DNA from: Ailanthus altissimus
Lineage: Eukaryota > Streptophyta > Magnoliopsida > Sapindales > Simaroubaceae
Direction: 5' to 3'
DNA length: 64,000 nt
Assembly: GCA_946807835.1 (NCBI GenBank)
Contig: OX327690.1
Span: 6,420,501-6,484,500 of the forward strand
Below the pieces are notes generated by a model that saw only the letters and a list, made by a program, of their open reading frames with translations, searched no databases and was not told the DNA's origin. This document shows positions 12,660 through 23,950 of the stretch, piece after piece. The translations under genes were made by a program, and so were the position numbers. Each line of letters starts with the position of its first letter. Position 1 is the stretch's first letter.

Positions 12660-14355
12660 ATTTTCATTTGAAGAGACTGATGAGTAAGTGTCTGATTTAT
12701 AAGTGTATGTACAATTTCAAAAAAATTATAACACTCAGCGGAAGCATATTAACAAAATACACTTAATTAATAGCATATATATACATACATCACATACATG
12801 TATAAATATAACTATTATACAAAATTTATAAATGATGAACACTTACCTAATGAATATAACTTTACAAATTTTCAAGTGATCCAATCTCTAAATGTAGAAC
12901 TTACCTTAAAATGTATTATTGACAAATTCTAGCTCATAACGGTCCAATAGGGTTATGAAGCTAAAATAGTAGCTTTAATTAGAATTTCTAGTAAAATATT
13001 GTGTTCAAACTCTTTTTTCTTTGTTTCTAAAAAAATAGAGATGATGAATATGTTCATGTAACTCTTACATAACACTTATAAATAATTTTCATTAAAATTA
13101 TTTTGAACAACTCTTATGCAAAATCAATTTTGATTTTCCATTATCTTTAATACATAGTTTGATCATACATAAGAAAAGAATATAAGAAGATTCTTTTGCT
13201 GTCACAACACTTGAAAAACCAAAAGAACAAACTCTTTCTTACCTTTTTCTCTCAATTGTCGTATAATCAAGTGTAGGGGGAATGAATTCATTCATCCCTT
13301 AGGTCCCTCAATTACACTTATTATTTGCATAAGTGCTCCACTCATTCAATTATTTTTTTCTTAGGTCCCTACATTACATTTTCTCAAGTGGCCAACACTT
13401 AACCACACATCCATTCATTTGTCTCTTAGATTAAAATACAAAAACATTTGTATTTAAAGCTTGTAATGGCCAACCAACTACTCTAAAATGAAGCACCACT
13501 TTATTCAACGACCTACCATTCATTTTATTTCTACTTGTAATATTCATAAGTTTAATAATGCAAATATCTTTGCATTAAATAATTGCATTTTGTATTTCTC
13601 AAATGCATTAAACTTGGAAGGCCATACTTTGAATTTATTTCCAATAATGTAAACAATTTGCATTATTAAATTCATTCTTTGACTTATCAATTTATTTACC
13701 ATTTTCAAGGCCAATTATATTAAGCCATTGACTCTATGTGTTTCTCAAACACTTTTAAGAGTTAATGCTTTAGTCAGTGGGTCCGTAATGTTATTTATAA
13801 AATGTATCTTAGATTCTTTTACATCTTTAATAGTTAAGATATTTCTAATCATGTGGTATTGGGAATTCATGTGATTAGATTTTTTGTTTGTTTTATAATT
13901 TCTTAGCTTGAGTAATTACCCCGTTATGGTTGCATTATACTAGGGTAAAATTCATTGAGCTTAGAATTATTCTAAACTTTACAACTGGCTTGAATATCTA
14001 GTGAGCTTCTTTTGTAAGCTTCTCAAGCTGCAACATATTCTACCTCTAAGGTAGAATTAAATGTGGACATTTGAAATGTACTCATTCAACTAGCTTTGGT
14101 ACCGTTGAAAGAAATACATAACTAGATGTAGATTTTATATCATCCAGATTAGATTGAAAGTTTGAGTCTATATATCATCTCATTTGTAAATAGCTTTCTC
14201 CATAAGTCAGAAACTTATCCTTCGTACCTCTCAAGTATAACTGGATATGTTTCACAGTCATTCGATGGTCTTTACCTGAATCAGACCAATACCGACCCGT
14301 AACACTTACAGCCATCAAGATGCAGGTCTCGTAAATAATATGGTATACATAACTA
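12660..14355 (-). mobile_element. Inverted 3' fragment of a copia element related to A and B
   Basis: On the minus strand, about 14355-13750 encodes decayed copia RNase H, with GRYWSDSGKDH then TVKHIQLYLRGTKDKFLTYG near its start. About 13735-12680 matches the last 1.05 kb of LTR A (8380-9410), for example the shared AAATTGATAAGTCAATGA-like block. The first part of the LTR and the polypurine tract are deleted. The upstream end of the homology stops at about 14350, exactly where the proteasome exon fragment begins. Confidence 0.65.
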
Positions 14356-14535
14356 GGTGTTTCATTTCTCTTTGCAGGCTGAGACAAAAATTACGGTTTC
14401 CAGCTTTATATGAGTGATCCAAGTGGAAACTATGGTGGTTGGAAGGCTGCAGCAATTGGGGCGAACAACCAGGCAGCACAATCTATTCTTAAGCAGGACT
14501 ACAAGGATGATATCACAAGAGAAGGGGCAGTTCAG
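14356..14535 (+). pseudogene. 20S proteasome alpha-4 (PAC1-type) exon fragment
   Basis: The plus strand reads GVSFLFAG, a stop, then [19 protein letters not shown], followed by [13 protein letters not shown] and [19 protein letters not shown]. This is the middle part of the 20S proteasome alpha subunit type 4, a core-particle ring subunit. The codon expected to be Trp between AG and DK is TGA (about 14378-14380). The match begins within a few bases of the inverted copia fragment and ends at ALK, where the sequence runs into GGGCAGTAA without a GT donor. Only about 60 of some 250 codons are present, with no other exon nearby, so this is a dead gene fragment. Confidence 0.85.
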
Positions 14536-14559
14536 CTTGCACTAAAGGGGCAGTAAGAG

Positions 14560-15780
14560 GAAAGTTCATTGCTTATTTTTCTGTCTATTGTGAAGGGTCG
14601 ATATTGTATTGATTTATAATATTGTAAGATTGAGATTTGATCTTGTAAAAAACACTTGATTATGGAGAATTGATTATATATTTTTCTTTAATTATGAAGG
14701 GTTAGTATTATATTAAATTATAATATTATAAGATTGAAATTGGACATTTTAAATAATAATAATAATAATAATGATGTTTGCTTCCAAAAAATAAACTTGG
14801 CAAGAAAGTCTAGAATCTAAGCATTTCTTCTTTTCGGCGATTCATGATACCACGGACAAAGCCGCGAGCGTCCACGGTTTTGGGCGTTGAATGGATTTCG
14901 ATTTTTGTACATCCTTGTATGTTGTCATTATTTTATTTGTGCCACTTTTTTCATATTCCACTCATCTACACCCTCAATCACAATCAGAGTACAAATAAAT
15001 GTATCAGATGAAATCAAACATGTGCTATGGTGGTTGTTAGGCGAACATGGCACATGTTGGCCAGGAATTTGTTCTAATGATTGTTAAACTTTTTTGTTTT
15101 GTTACTACTTAAATTCAACGGGAATAAAAAAAACCTCTTACATTTGAAAAGAAAACATGCTTTTTTTTCCTTTTTTATTCATTAGATACCATTTCATATG
15201 AGGAGATCATCAATAAAACTAATTGAATAAAATATATTTCATTTTCTCTGTACCTCAATTAGGTCAAATGAAAATTTCACTTTAAATATTGAATGCTGGT
15301 GAGTGAAATTCTTTTAAGAAAGATTTTTTTTTTTAATTGGATTCTAACTTTGATTTAGTTCAAGTACTAGAAATTTGGATTTAAGTACAAAAATTTAATT
15401 CTAACCAATTACATTATGCATGACTTTAATAGCATTAAAGTAAGCAGAAATGATAAATTTTATAATCATCAATCATTTTTTGAGTCATTTGGGAAACTTT
15501 TTTTTTTTTTCAAAATCTTGAAAACTTCCATTTTTATTATTTGAAAAAACCGAATAAGAGAGAAATACAATTTAATGTTATTTTATGGATTTTTCAAATA
15601 AAAATTCTTCATGTACTTTTTTCTTGTAATATATTACCGAAAACCGACAAGGGTAAGAGAGTAAATCAAGGTGAGGACCCATATGAAAATTAGTACTCTG
15701 AAGGTGGAAAAAATAAAAATTAAAGTACTATATAGGGGCCACAATGCAAATAACGAAATGCGGGTGTCTCTTTCTCCCTC
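14560..15780. other. Intergenic, with duplicated AT segment and simple repeat
   Basis: About 14590-14640 and 14690-14745 are diverged copies of one segment (TATAATATTRTAAGATTGA). An (AAT)n tract follows at about 14751-14773. A short GC-richer patch (about 14830-14890) contains GGACAAAGCCGCGAGCG; I could not assign it to a known RNA or gene. Confidence 0.5.
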
Positions 15781-15784
15781 ATAA

Positions 15785-17096
15785 GTTACTATATATGCAT
15801 ATATACAAACAAATTCAGGCAGCGTGTGGTCTGTCCCATGAAAATGTACTAATAGCTGAAGCTGCTTAGAATTAAGTTGACTCCAAATTTAGAAAATCTA
15901 TTCACCGACGTCGACCTTTCTTCATTTCAGCTGCTGGGTATGTCTTATTTCCTTTTTTCTTCATGGGGTTTTCTTCTTCCCCGTGACTCTGAAAATTTGG
16001 TCTTTAGCTTTGCATTGCCATCTCTCTAGTTTTTTTTTGAGTTGTTTATCTTGATATTTATTTGTGTATTTCATTGTTGTGTTTATTAGATAATGTGAAT
16101 CTTGTTATTTGGCACAAAATCAGAGCTTTCAGTTTTTATTTATGGGAGTTTGACATATATAGTGTTATCTTTGTTGGCCACGGGATTTTATTAGCCATTT
16201 TCTTGGGGAGCTCAGGTTGGTGATGAATTGGGTTATATACATTGTTATGCAATGTTTAGATTTTGCTTATATGGAGTCAGAATTTGCTTTTAGTCGCAGG
16301 TTTTCACTTTGTTGATGTAAAAGTTTTTGCTTCTTTTGTATCAAACGAACTGGATTTGTTTTTTCCAATGAGCATTCTCTTTGTGGGCTGTTTAAGTTCT
16401 ATTGTGGTAAATTGGTGGTAAATGATATAGTGTCGAACAAGTAGGTGTAACTGTTGAGTTCTATGGTGGCGAACTGAATGGAGTGAGTGTGCAAAGTTCC
16501 AGATCTGTGGAAAAAGAAAAGCAAAACAAGAGGTGGAAGGCTGTTCCGGATGCCTGCCTTTCAGCAGTTTGGCTTAATAATCTACCCGAAATTAGAACTT
16601 TTTGACAACTTTCGTGACTATTTTAAGGGTCCATTTCGTTTAGAGGTGGTGTGGTTTGAAGCCACAACTGCTGCAGAGTGGAAGCACTAGTTGTGGACCG
16701 GAAGAAGGGGAGTGTTTGATAAACACCTAGAAGTGGAGTTGAAATAATGGCTACCAAACACTTTATTTGTTGTGCTTCCAAAGTATAGAAAAAGCACCTC
16801 TATTACCAATTACGGAAGGAGAATGTATGTACTAGATCAAAGAAACCATTGGTAGCTTTAGTCAGTTTATATCTTAACCTGAAAGTTAGAGACAGGAAGA
16901 TAAATGCTCTTTCTTTCAATGTTATCGTAGTTGTCATAACAATTTTGGACCTGTGCAACTTGTATATGTTAAAGCAAATGATTGACCATTTGACTCTGTG
17001 ACTTCCGTGGATATCTAAAGCCGAAGGTTTGTAGGAATTTTGGTGACTGGAACAAAAAATTTTTGAATTTTAGGTTGGGATGAGTTTTTTTCCCTT

Positions 17097-17137
<41 letters not shown>

Positions 17138-18148
17138 CATACATACCTACATATATTAAAATAATAACTTAATAGTAGTCACCCAGAGAATACCTTGGTA
17201 GCAGCAGTTTGAATTGATGGTATGGTATTTGCAAATGAAAAAAATAGCTATGATCGAGTTTTGTGATTAATATGTTACTTAGCATTGCTTAACAAATTCT
17301 GAGAAGTTTCATCTAGTATATAAGAACAATCATTGTTCTTCAGTTTTATTTTCTTGATCTAATACTTGTTTCTAACATAATTGTCCTATAACCTTGTTGT
17401 GTTGTTTTTACATGTTTTCTTTGTTTAAATTATTATGTTTATCAATATGCATCACTTGATTTTCAAGGAACATAGCAGATACTTTTCAAATTTGAGCTAC
17501 TGGAAATGAAGAGAATCTTGATTAATCTATTGTGGACGAATGAATTTCCATGTGCTTTGTTCTAACTCCATCCTCTAATAGACATACATCCTAGAAATCT
17601 GAATTTCTTTAATTTTCTTCAGCGTTTAATTAAAAATATCCCATTTTGGCCTATTTTCTTGGTTGCTTCTATCATAAAGGCTATGAAATGACGAGTTTTG
17701 ATGGTATTTTACACTAGTTAACTAAGATGATTTGTAAATTTTCCTTCAATGATTGGAATTTCACTTTATAATTATCTTGCTGCAAACAATTCACTGTTCT
17801 TTAATCCCCTTGAAGATTAAAGTAATTAAGATTTACAGATGGTGGAATGGTGAATGTTGTTTTTATGACCTAGGCCACGTTCTTGACCACTTGAAGCATT
17901 GGACTTGTATGGAAAACTGAGCTAAAGTTCATATTTCATGATGTAACATTATAGTCATCTCTTTTCTGGGTGATAATTGTGGACACTGTTGAACCACGCA
18001 GATACAAAATTGTTGGAATAACTGAAGAACCTGTCTATTCACTTTACAGAAGGATCCTATTAAGAAGAAGCAGAGAACTGCGGTTATCTTGATAGGCATA
18101 TTGTGAATTTGTTCAATTCCAAAAATCTGCTGCACAATTATTACTGCA
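15785..18148 (+). promoter_or_regulatory. Probable promoter, 5' UTR and leader intron of the HAD gene
   Basis: A TATA-like CTATATATGCATATAT at about 15789 lies upstream of a candidate transcribed segment. A plausible donor (CTGCTGG|GTATGTC, about 15940) and acceptors at about 18000 (ACCACGCAG) and 18048 (TTTACAG) would define a leader intron of about 2.1 kb ahead of the coding start. Inside it is a (TG)n microsatellite at 17104-17134. This is inferred from motifs only; no transcript evidence is available. Confidence 0.35.
17095..17136 (+). repeat. (TG)n microsatellite
   Basis: A run of TG dinucleotides preceded by TATATA and followed by TAACATACATAC. It lies upstream of the HAD-phosphatase coding start. 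Confidence 0.9.
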
Positions 18149-19626
18149 ATGTCATTACTGTCAAGATTACGCTGTATCACTGTGGATGTTACTGGTACTC
18201 TTATAGCTTATAAAGGTGAGCTTGGTGACTATTATTGCATGGCAGCCAAATCTGTTGGACTACCTTGCCCTGACTACAAACGTGTCCATGAGGGGTTTAA
18301 ACTGGCTTATAAAGAGAGGGCCAAAAATTTTCCCTGTTTTGGTTATGCTGCAAAAATGCCCAATATTGTGTGGTGGAGAACTTGTGTCAGAGATTCGTTT
18401 AACAGGGTAAACATACGAATATGTCATTATAAATTAAATCTTTTGGTACTTCTTATTAATTACCAAAATGATCAGCTTGTAATTGTTTTTACATGCCACA
18501 TAACAATCTGAAGGGAGTTTGTTGGATTTGTTGTGGAAAGGGTCTTCTTACTGATTCACATATTTTATAATGTCTTGAGATAGTAATGGTATTTAGTAAT
18601 GTCATAATTGTGTCCCATGTTTTATTATTTTAGTTTTAGATTTTTTTATGACACAAGATCTTCTTGCACTAACAGGCAGGATATGATTATGATGAGGAGA
18701 CATTTGAGAAGATATTTAGACGCATATATGCATCCTTCGGTTCATCTGCACCTTATACAGTCTTCCCAGACTCCCAACCATTCCTGAGATGGGCTCGAGA
18801 AAAGGGTCTAAAAGTGGGGATCATTAGCAATGCAGAATATCGTTATCAGGATGTTATTCTTCCAGCCTTGGGTTTGAACCAGGTAAACACATTATTATCT
18901 TTCTGCAATTATGTTATTTTACTGAAACTTGCATTCCTATTGTTTGTTTCTGTAATTGCATAACCTGGTTTTAAACTGACCCTTGTGGACTTAGCTGGAC
19001 TTGCAATTTTCTGAAAACCCATTAATTTTCAAATATGCATGGTTGGATATGCCTGTGCATACTAATCATGCAGAGTCAAGTTATGGTGAGATATATCTTC
19101 AAAAAAGAACCAAAAACTATACAGTTTCCCATTTGCTACATCAAGAATTTGGTTTCTAAAATTCTTGTGAAGTTGGGTTTTAAAATTCACATGAAGTAAA
19201 CTACATGTACCAGCACCGCAAGTGTAGATTTTCTGACATGGACGCTACTAATTGCTTTTGTCTGTTTTACTTTTATATTATATGTAATGTATGGTTTCTG
19301 AGAATGGCCTCGTGTACCAAACATTTCAGGGGACCGAGTGGGATTTTGGTGTGTTCTCTGGTCTTGAAGGCATTGAGAAACCAGATCCCAAAATCTACGA
19401 GATTGCCCTTGCAAGAGCTGGAAATATTGCACCGGAGGAAACATTGCATATTGGAGATAGTGTGCGCAAAGATTATGTGCCGGCGAAGAGTGTGGGGATG
19501 CATGCATTAGTATTAGATAGGTTTAAAACAGCTGATGCCGAGGAATGGAGAAAATCTAGAGCAATTTTGCTTCCTGATTTGGTGGCTGTAAAAGAATTGC
19601 TCACTTCAGAGAAAGCAGCCTGTTAA
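18149..19626 (+). CDS. HAD-superfamily hydrolase, HDHD3-like
   Basis: Coding exons are 18149-18406, 18676-18882 and 19330-19626, all with GT-AG borders and all ending on codon boundaries, giving 253 residues. HAD motif I is near the start (VDVTGTL, nucleophile Asp13). Motif II is GIISNAE in exon 2, motif III is the Lys in GIEKPDP, and motif IV is HIGDSVRKDY in exon 3. The position two after the nucleophile is Thr rather than the general-acid Asp of classical phosphatases, which I recall as a feature of the HDHD3 subfamily. The cap region is formed by exons 1 and 2. The protein is probably cytosolic, since there is no obvious signal peptide; its substrate is unknown. The full length and clean frame indicate a working gene. 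Confidence 0.93.
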
Positions 19627-19639
19627 AAGGCCTCCAAGC

Positions 19640-22129
19640 TTAATTTTTAACACCCTTCCCCCTCAAAATTGTCTTGGTTCCAATGATTAAAAAATAATAA
19701 TAATAAGTAATGGTTTTGTGGTAGCAGGGTTTTGCAACTATAGCTCATCTACATTCTTGATGGCAATCCGGCCTTCCGTCGGCTCCCTTGATTTTGTGCA
19801 TGTTAATTGAATCAATCTTGTTTAGGGATTTATTATTTTCAATAAAACAAGTTTCTTGTAAATGGTTTGGACAAAACTTATGTTTATAAATTTTAAGTTA
19901 GTTGGACATTCCATTCTAGTATTGTATGAAAGATTTACTATTATTATTATTATTGTTGTTGGATGAAGACACATAAATGAAATTATGTGAGTTAGTAATT
20001 ATACAGTCGTGCTACGTCAATTTGTATATTTTTGCGATTAGGCAAGTGTCACGTTTTACGTAGATAAAAATTAGGTGCATCTTAAAGTATATGTGAATAG
20101 ATATATAATAATATTTAATAAGTTAATTTTTTAAGATAATGATAAGCATTCAAATTGTTATTAGTGATATTAGAATATATTTAAATTTTTACTTATATGT
20201 GAGTTTTTGAAATCGTTTTAATAAAAATTGTTATGCGAGCAGTAAATATTTTAAGAGTAAAATAGATAAATAATATAGATCAAGTAGATTTGTATTTTAA
20301 ATTTCAATAAAGATTATCATATGGCATGTGTTCTCTAAAGAGTAGTAGACAATACAAGTTAAGTTAGTCTAAATAATTTTGTGTTTTGAATTTTAATAAA
20401 AATTAAATTATCACGTGAGATATAAATTTCTTAATATGATTTTCTTATTGGTTAAGAGGAAAGTAATAAAAAAATAACCCATAACAGTTTTGAACTATAT
20501 ACAAGTTAAAAAAAATCATATATATTTTTTATCAATTGACAAATAAAATAATTAATGAGAAAATATTGAAATTCATATAAAATTGGAATACAAAATTTGT
20601 AGTTCACTTATATAATAATTATTGATATTTATAAAAAAAAATCACCATATGAATATAAAAAATAAAGTAAATAATTATTAAATTTGTAACACTTTCTATA
20701 AAATGATCTTTTTTTATTTACATTCAAATGATATATTATTATCTATTGGTTGAGATATAAATTTCATCTTAATTTTATAATTAAAATATTATTTTTTGAA
20801 AAATAGTATTAAATAATTAATTATTTTTGAAAGATAATTCTTATTTTAAAGTCTCTTTTAATAGTTTCACTTATATTTTTATAGTGCATTTGGCAATAGA
20901 AAAAATTTACATTTTATAAATATTTATTTAAACTATTTTTATTAGGGGCGGAATTGAGATTTCAATTTTAAGAGGCTAAATCATAACATAAATTTTAAGT
21001 TTAATAAAAATATAAAATAATATTTAAAACTAAATTATGAAAAAATATTTTTATCTTATGTCAATAATGGATGAAACAATATTGTTTCTTTCAAAAAAAT
21101 ATTATTGAAAACTTTAGCATGATTTTATATAAAAAAAAATAGTTTACGTTCTTTCATATCACTAAAGCTATTTATAATTGATTTTATTCTTTTTTTTTTT
21201 ACAATTTTTCTTTTAATATATGTGATTAATAAATATGTTAAAAAGTTATATTTTATTTTTTTGTGAAGTCTTGTCATGATAACATGTATAACAAAAAAAA
21301 AAAATATTCATTAGTTGTAATAGATACGAGAAGAGTGAACATAAGGATAATTATTTTACGGACAAAATTAGTTTGATGCGAATTGAAAAGAAGATAAAAT
21401 TATTAATATATTATATTATATAATTGTGAGTCTATTTATATAAGTTAAATTAAAAAAATTCTTTTTCTTTCAAAGTATAAAATTCTTTTTGTATTAAAGA
21501 ACAAATGTATAGATGTGATTACTTGTAAATATAATTTTTTTTTATCTAAATAAGAACATGAAATTAGAAAAATGTAAAAAAATGGACTATTTATAAAATA
21601 ATTTTTTTATTAGAAAAATACATTAAAATAGAGAATATGAGATATTATTTAAAAATTAAATAATGTATTAAAAAATAAGTCTTTAATATTATTAGGGACT
21701 ATTTTTTTAAATTAACAATTTAACTTATTAAGTATAAAAAGTTAAAAAAAAATTAAAGATCAAAATAGGTATTTTAATCTCAAAACATTATATACATAAT
21801 ATAGTTTTAAGAAATTTTATACATAATATATAACCTAAGGCCTGCAACAGTTTCGCCGCTAATTTTTATAAGAATCACTTAATAATAAAACAAATTCAAA
21901 AAATTTTGTAAAGAAACTCTTGTGAAAAATACTTTCTTTTCTTTTTCTTTTTTGAGGATTGTGATTACTTTCAGATATATTTTATTTTTATTTTTATTTT
22001 TATTTTTTAAAAAAAAAGAAATTTATTTACTCCACAAATTCATTACTATTTAACTGCTGTGAATAAATATTAATTACTGAATTTCCATTAATCTTTTACA
22101 AAATATTCTCATTATATATATATTTTTGG
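19640..22129. other. Very AT-rich intergenic DNA
   Basis: Apart from the 3' UTR of the HAD gene (a possible AATAAA at about 19840), I see no gene. There are small A/T homopolymer runs and TTATTA repeats (about 19940-19955). Confidence 0.5.
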
Positions 22130-23440
22130 TATAATATACCTTTTGATATTTTCCCTTTTCTGATAATTACGATTTTCCCCTAAATTTTTTGATAATTACT
22201 ACTTTCCCTCCTTAATTTGACATTGAGATTATTTTAAAATTCTTTTAGAATAATTGCACTATAGGGTGTTAATTTGATAGTTTCGAAAATGGATAAAGGA
22301 TATTTTTGTCTTACGAGTTTAATCTAATTTTTAATTTTATTTTACGAGTTTTAAAAAATTTAATTTTGTCCTAATTTGTTAGTAAAATTTTGTTAATTTT
22401 AGTATTAGAGAGGCATAATAATTACTCTACACAAAATTTAAAAATAGATTGACATAAAATATTCAAGTGTCAACTACTAATTAGTTATTTAAATAATAAA
22501 ATAAATAAATAAAAAGAAAGCAACCGCCGTCGTCAGTAGCTGACCGGCCACCGTGACCAATTGCGATTCGACTCAAAATTGACATTATTAAACTCAAAAA
22601 AATTGTGATTTATACAATAGTATAATTTTTTTTGTCAACGAACTACCATAGATGTGTAAAAAGTGAAAAAATATTATGGGAGACAGCGGCCACCATCGTT
22701 TGCCGTTGAACAGTGGAGCCACCCCGATTTATCCAACGGTGGGGGCGGTGAATGCCACTGCCCCGCCGTTCAACGGGCGACTTTGTGGTGGGGTGTTAAT
22801 GGTGGCCACTATTGTTCGCTGTCGAACAGTGGGGGCGGTGCATGCCACAACCCCATCGTTTGATGGTGGCCGCCACCCTCTCCCTATTTTTGATTTATTT
22901 TTGGCTATTTTTTTAATTTATTTTTTGACAAAAATATTTCATCATTGTATAAATATAAAAAAAAAAAAAATTCAATGATATAAATTTTGCCTATTTTCGT
23001 TACTAGAATTTGGCAATGACAGTCACTGATTTTAGTGGTGTAGTTTTATTTATTTTAATTATTTTTAATTATAAAATAATTTTTTAATAAATATTAAATT
23101 TTAAATTTATTAAAACGTGTCACGTATTTTTTTATTTTTAATAACTTATTAATAATTGACATATGTACATTGTATAATGTCCCCACATTATTATTTTTAA
23201 TTAACATAATAGCTGATGGTAAATTTGTCAATGTATTATCAAAAGAGATTTTTAACTAAATTTAATAAAATTTTACTAATAAATTTTTTAAAATTCGTAA
23301 GATAAAATTAAACTCGTAAAATAAAAATATTATTTTTGAAAATAGTCGAAGCAATGTAATAGTTAATGTGTTTTGTAAGGGGTAAATGAAAAAGTTTTTT
23401 TTAGGGATTCGCGAGCTAAATTGACCAAAAATTGCTTTAG
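22130..23440. mobile_element. Palindromic, probably non-autonomous DNA transposon with GC-rich core
   Basis: The left arm (about 22295-22410, with TTACGAGTTTAAT and TTAGTAAAATTTTGTTAA) recurs as the reverse complement at about 23240-23335. Shorter inner blocks also pair (around 22610-22660 with 22915-22980). The core at 22678-22880 is strongly GC-rich in an AT-rich setting and consists of diverged repeats around GAACAGTGGGGGCGGTG and ATGCCAC. A 100-codon open frame (22676-22978) over the core reads as low-complexity repeats, and I do not call it a protein. Long arms suggest a Mutator-like or similar element; I found no clear target duplication, so the ends and the class are uncertain. Confidence 0.5.
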
Positions 23441-23950
23441 GCGGGTGAATAGAACTGTATGTCTGTATCCCATACACAGAAACGGATCATCTCAAATCGT
23501 AAAATGAGCCCTCAATTCTTATAATTATCATTTTAATTTACATTCTTAGATTCAAATACGTTATTTGAAAACAATGGAAACGCTTTGCTTGTAATTTTGT
23601 TTTATTTTTCTATTGCACTTCACTTGTTTGATAAAATTCCTCAAAGAAATCTGTGTCATATGTACTCACTTTTTTTTTTTTTTGCTTTTGACTTAGTTTC
23701 AGCTTAAAACAGCGTCTTATAAAATTATAATCATAGACAAAGTAAAGATAATGGATTACTGGCACTGCCATCTTTGCTTATTAGATAGACATTTGAACAG
23801 TTTTTCTACTGACCCTTATCTCTATATTTTAGTATTATTGATATGGGTTTATAGAATGATCGTGTGGGGTTATGTAAATCACTTTGCTTTCATATCATTT
23901 TTACTGGGTTCTCAATTTTTTTTTATGATGATTAAACAGCAAGTTAAAGA

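Noticed and set aside
14830..14900. Small RNA gene (snoRNA-like)
   Set aside because: The GC-richer patch has no clear C and D boxes or stable tRNA-like fold that I could trace.
16480..16810. MITE or small gene in the HAD leader intron
   Set aside because: ACCAAACAC and GTTTGATAAACA resemble hAT-type MITE ends, but no target duplication or paired ends could be defined; the open frame there has no family match.
22676..22978. 100-codon open frame over the GC-rich transposon core
   Set aside because: Low-complexity repeats, no domain, and it runs into AT-rich arm sequence.
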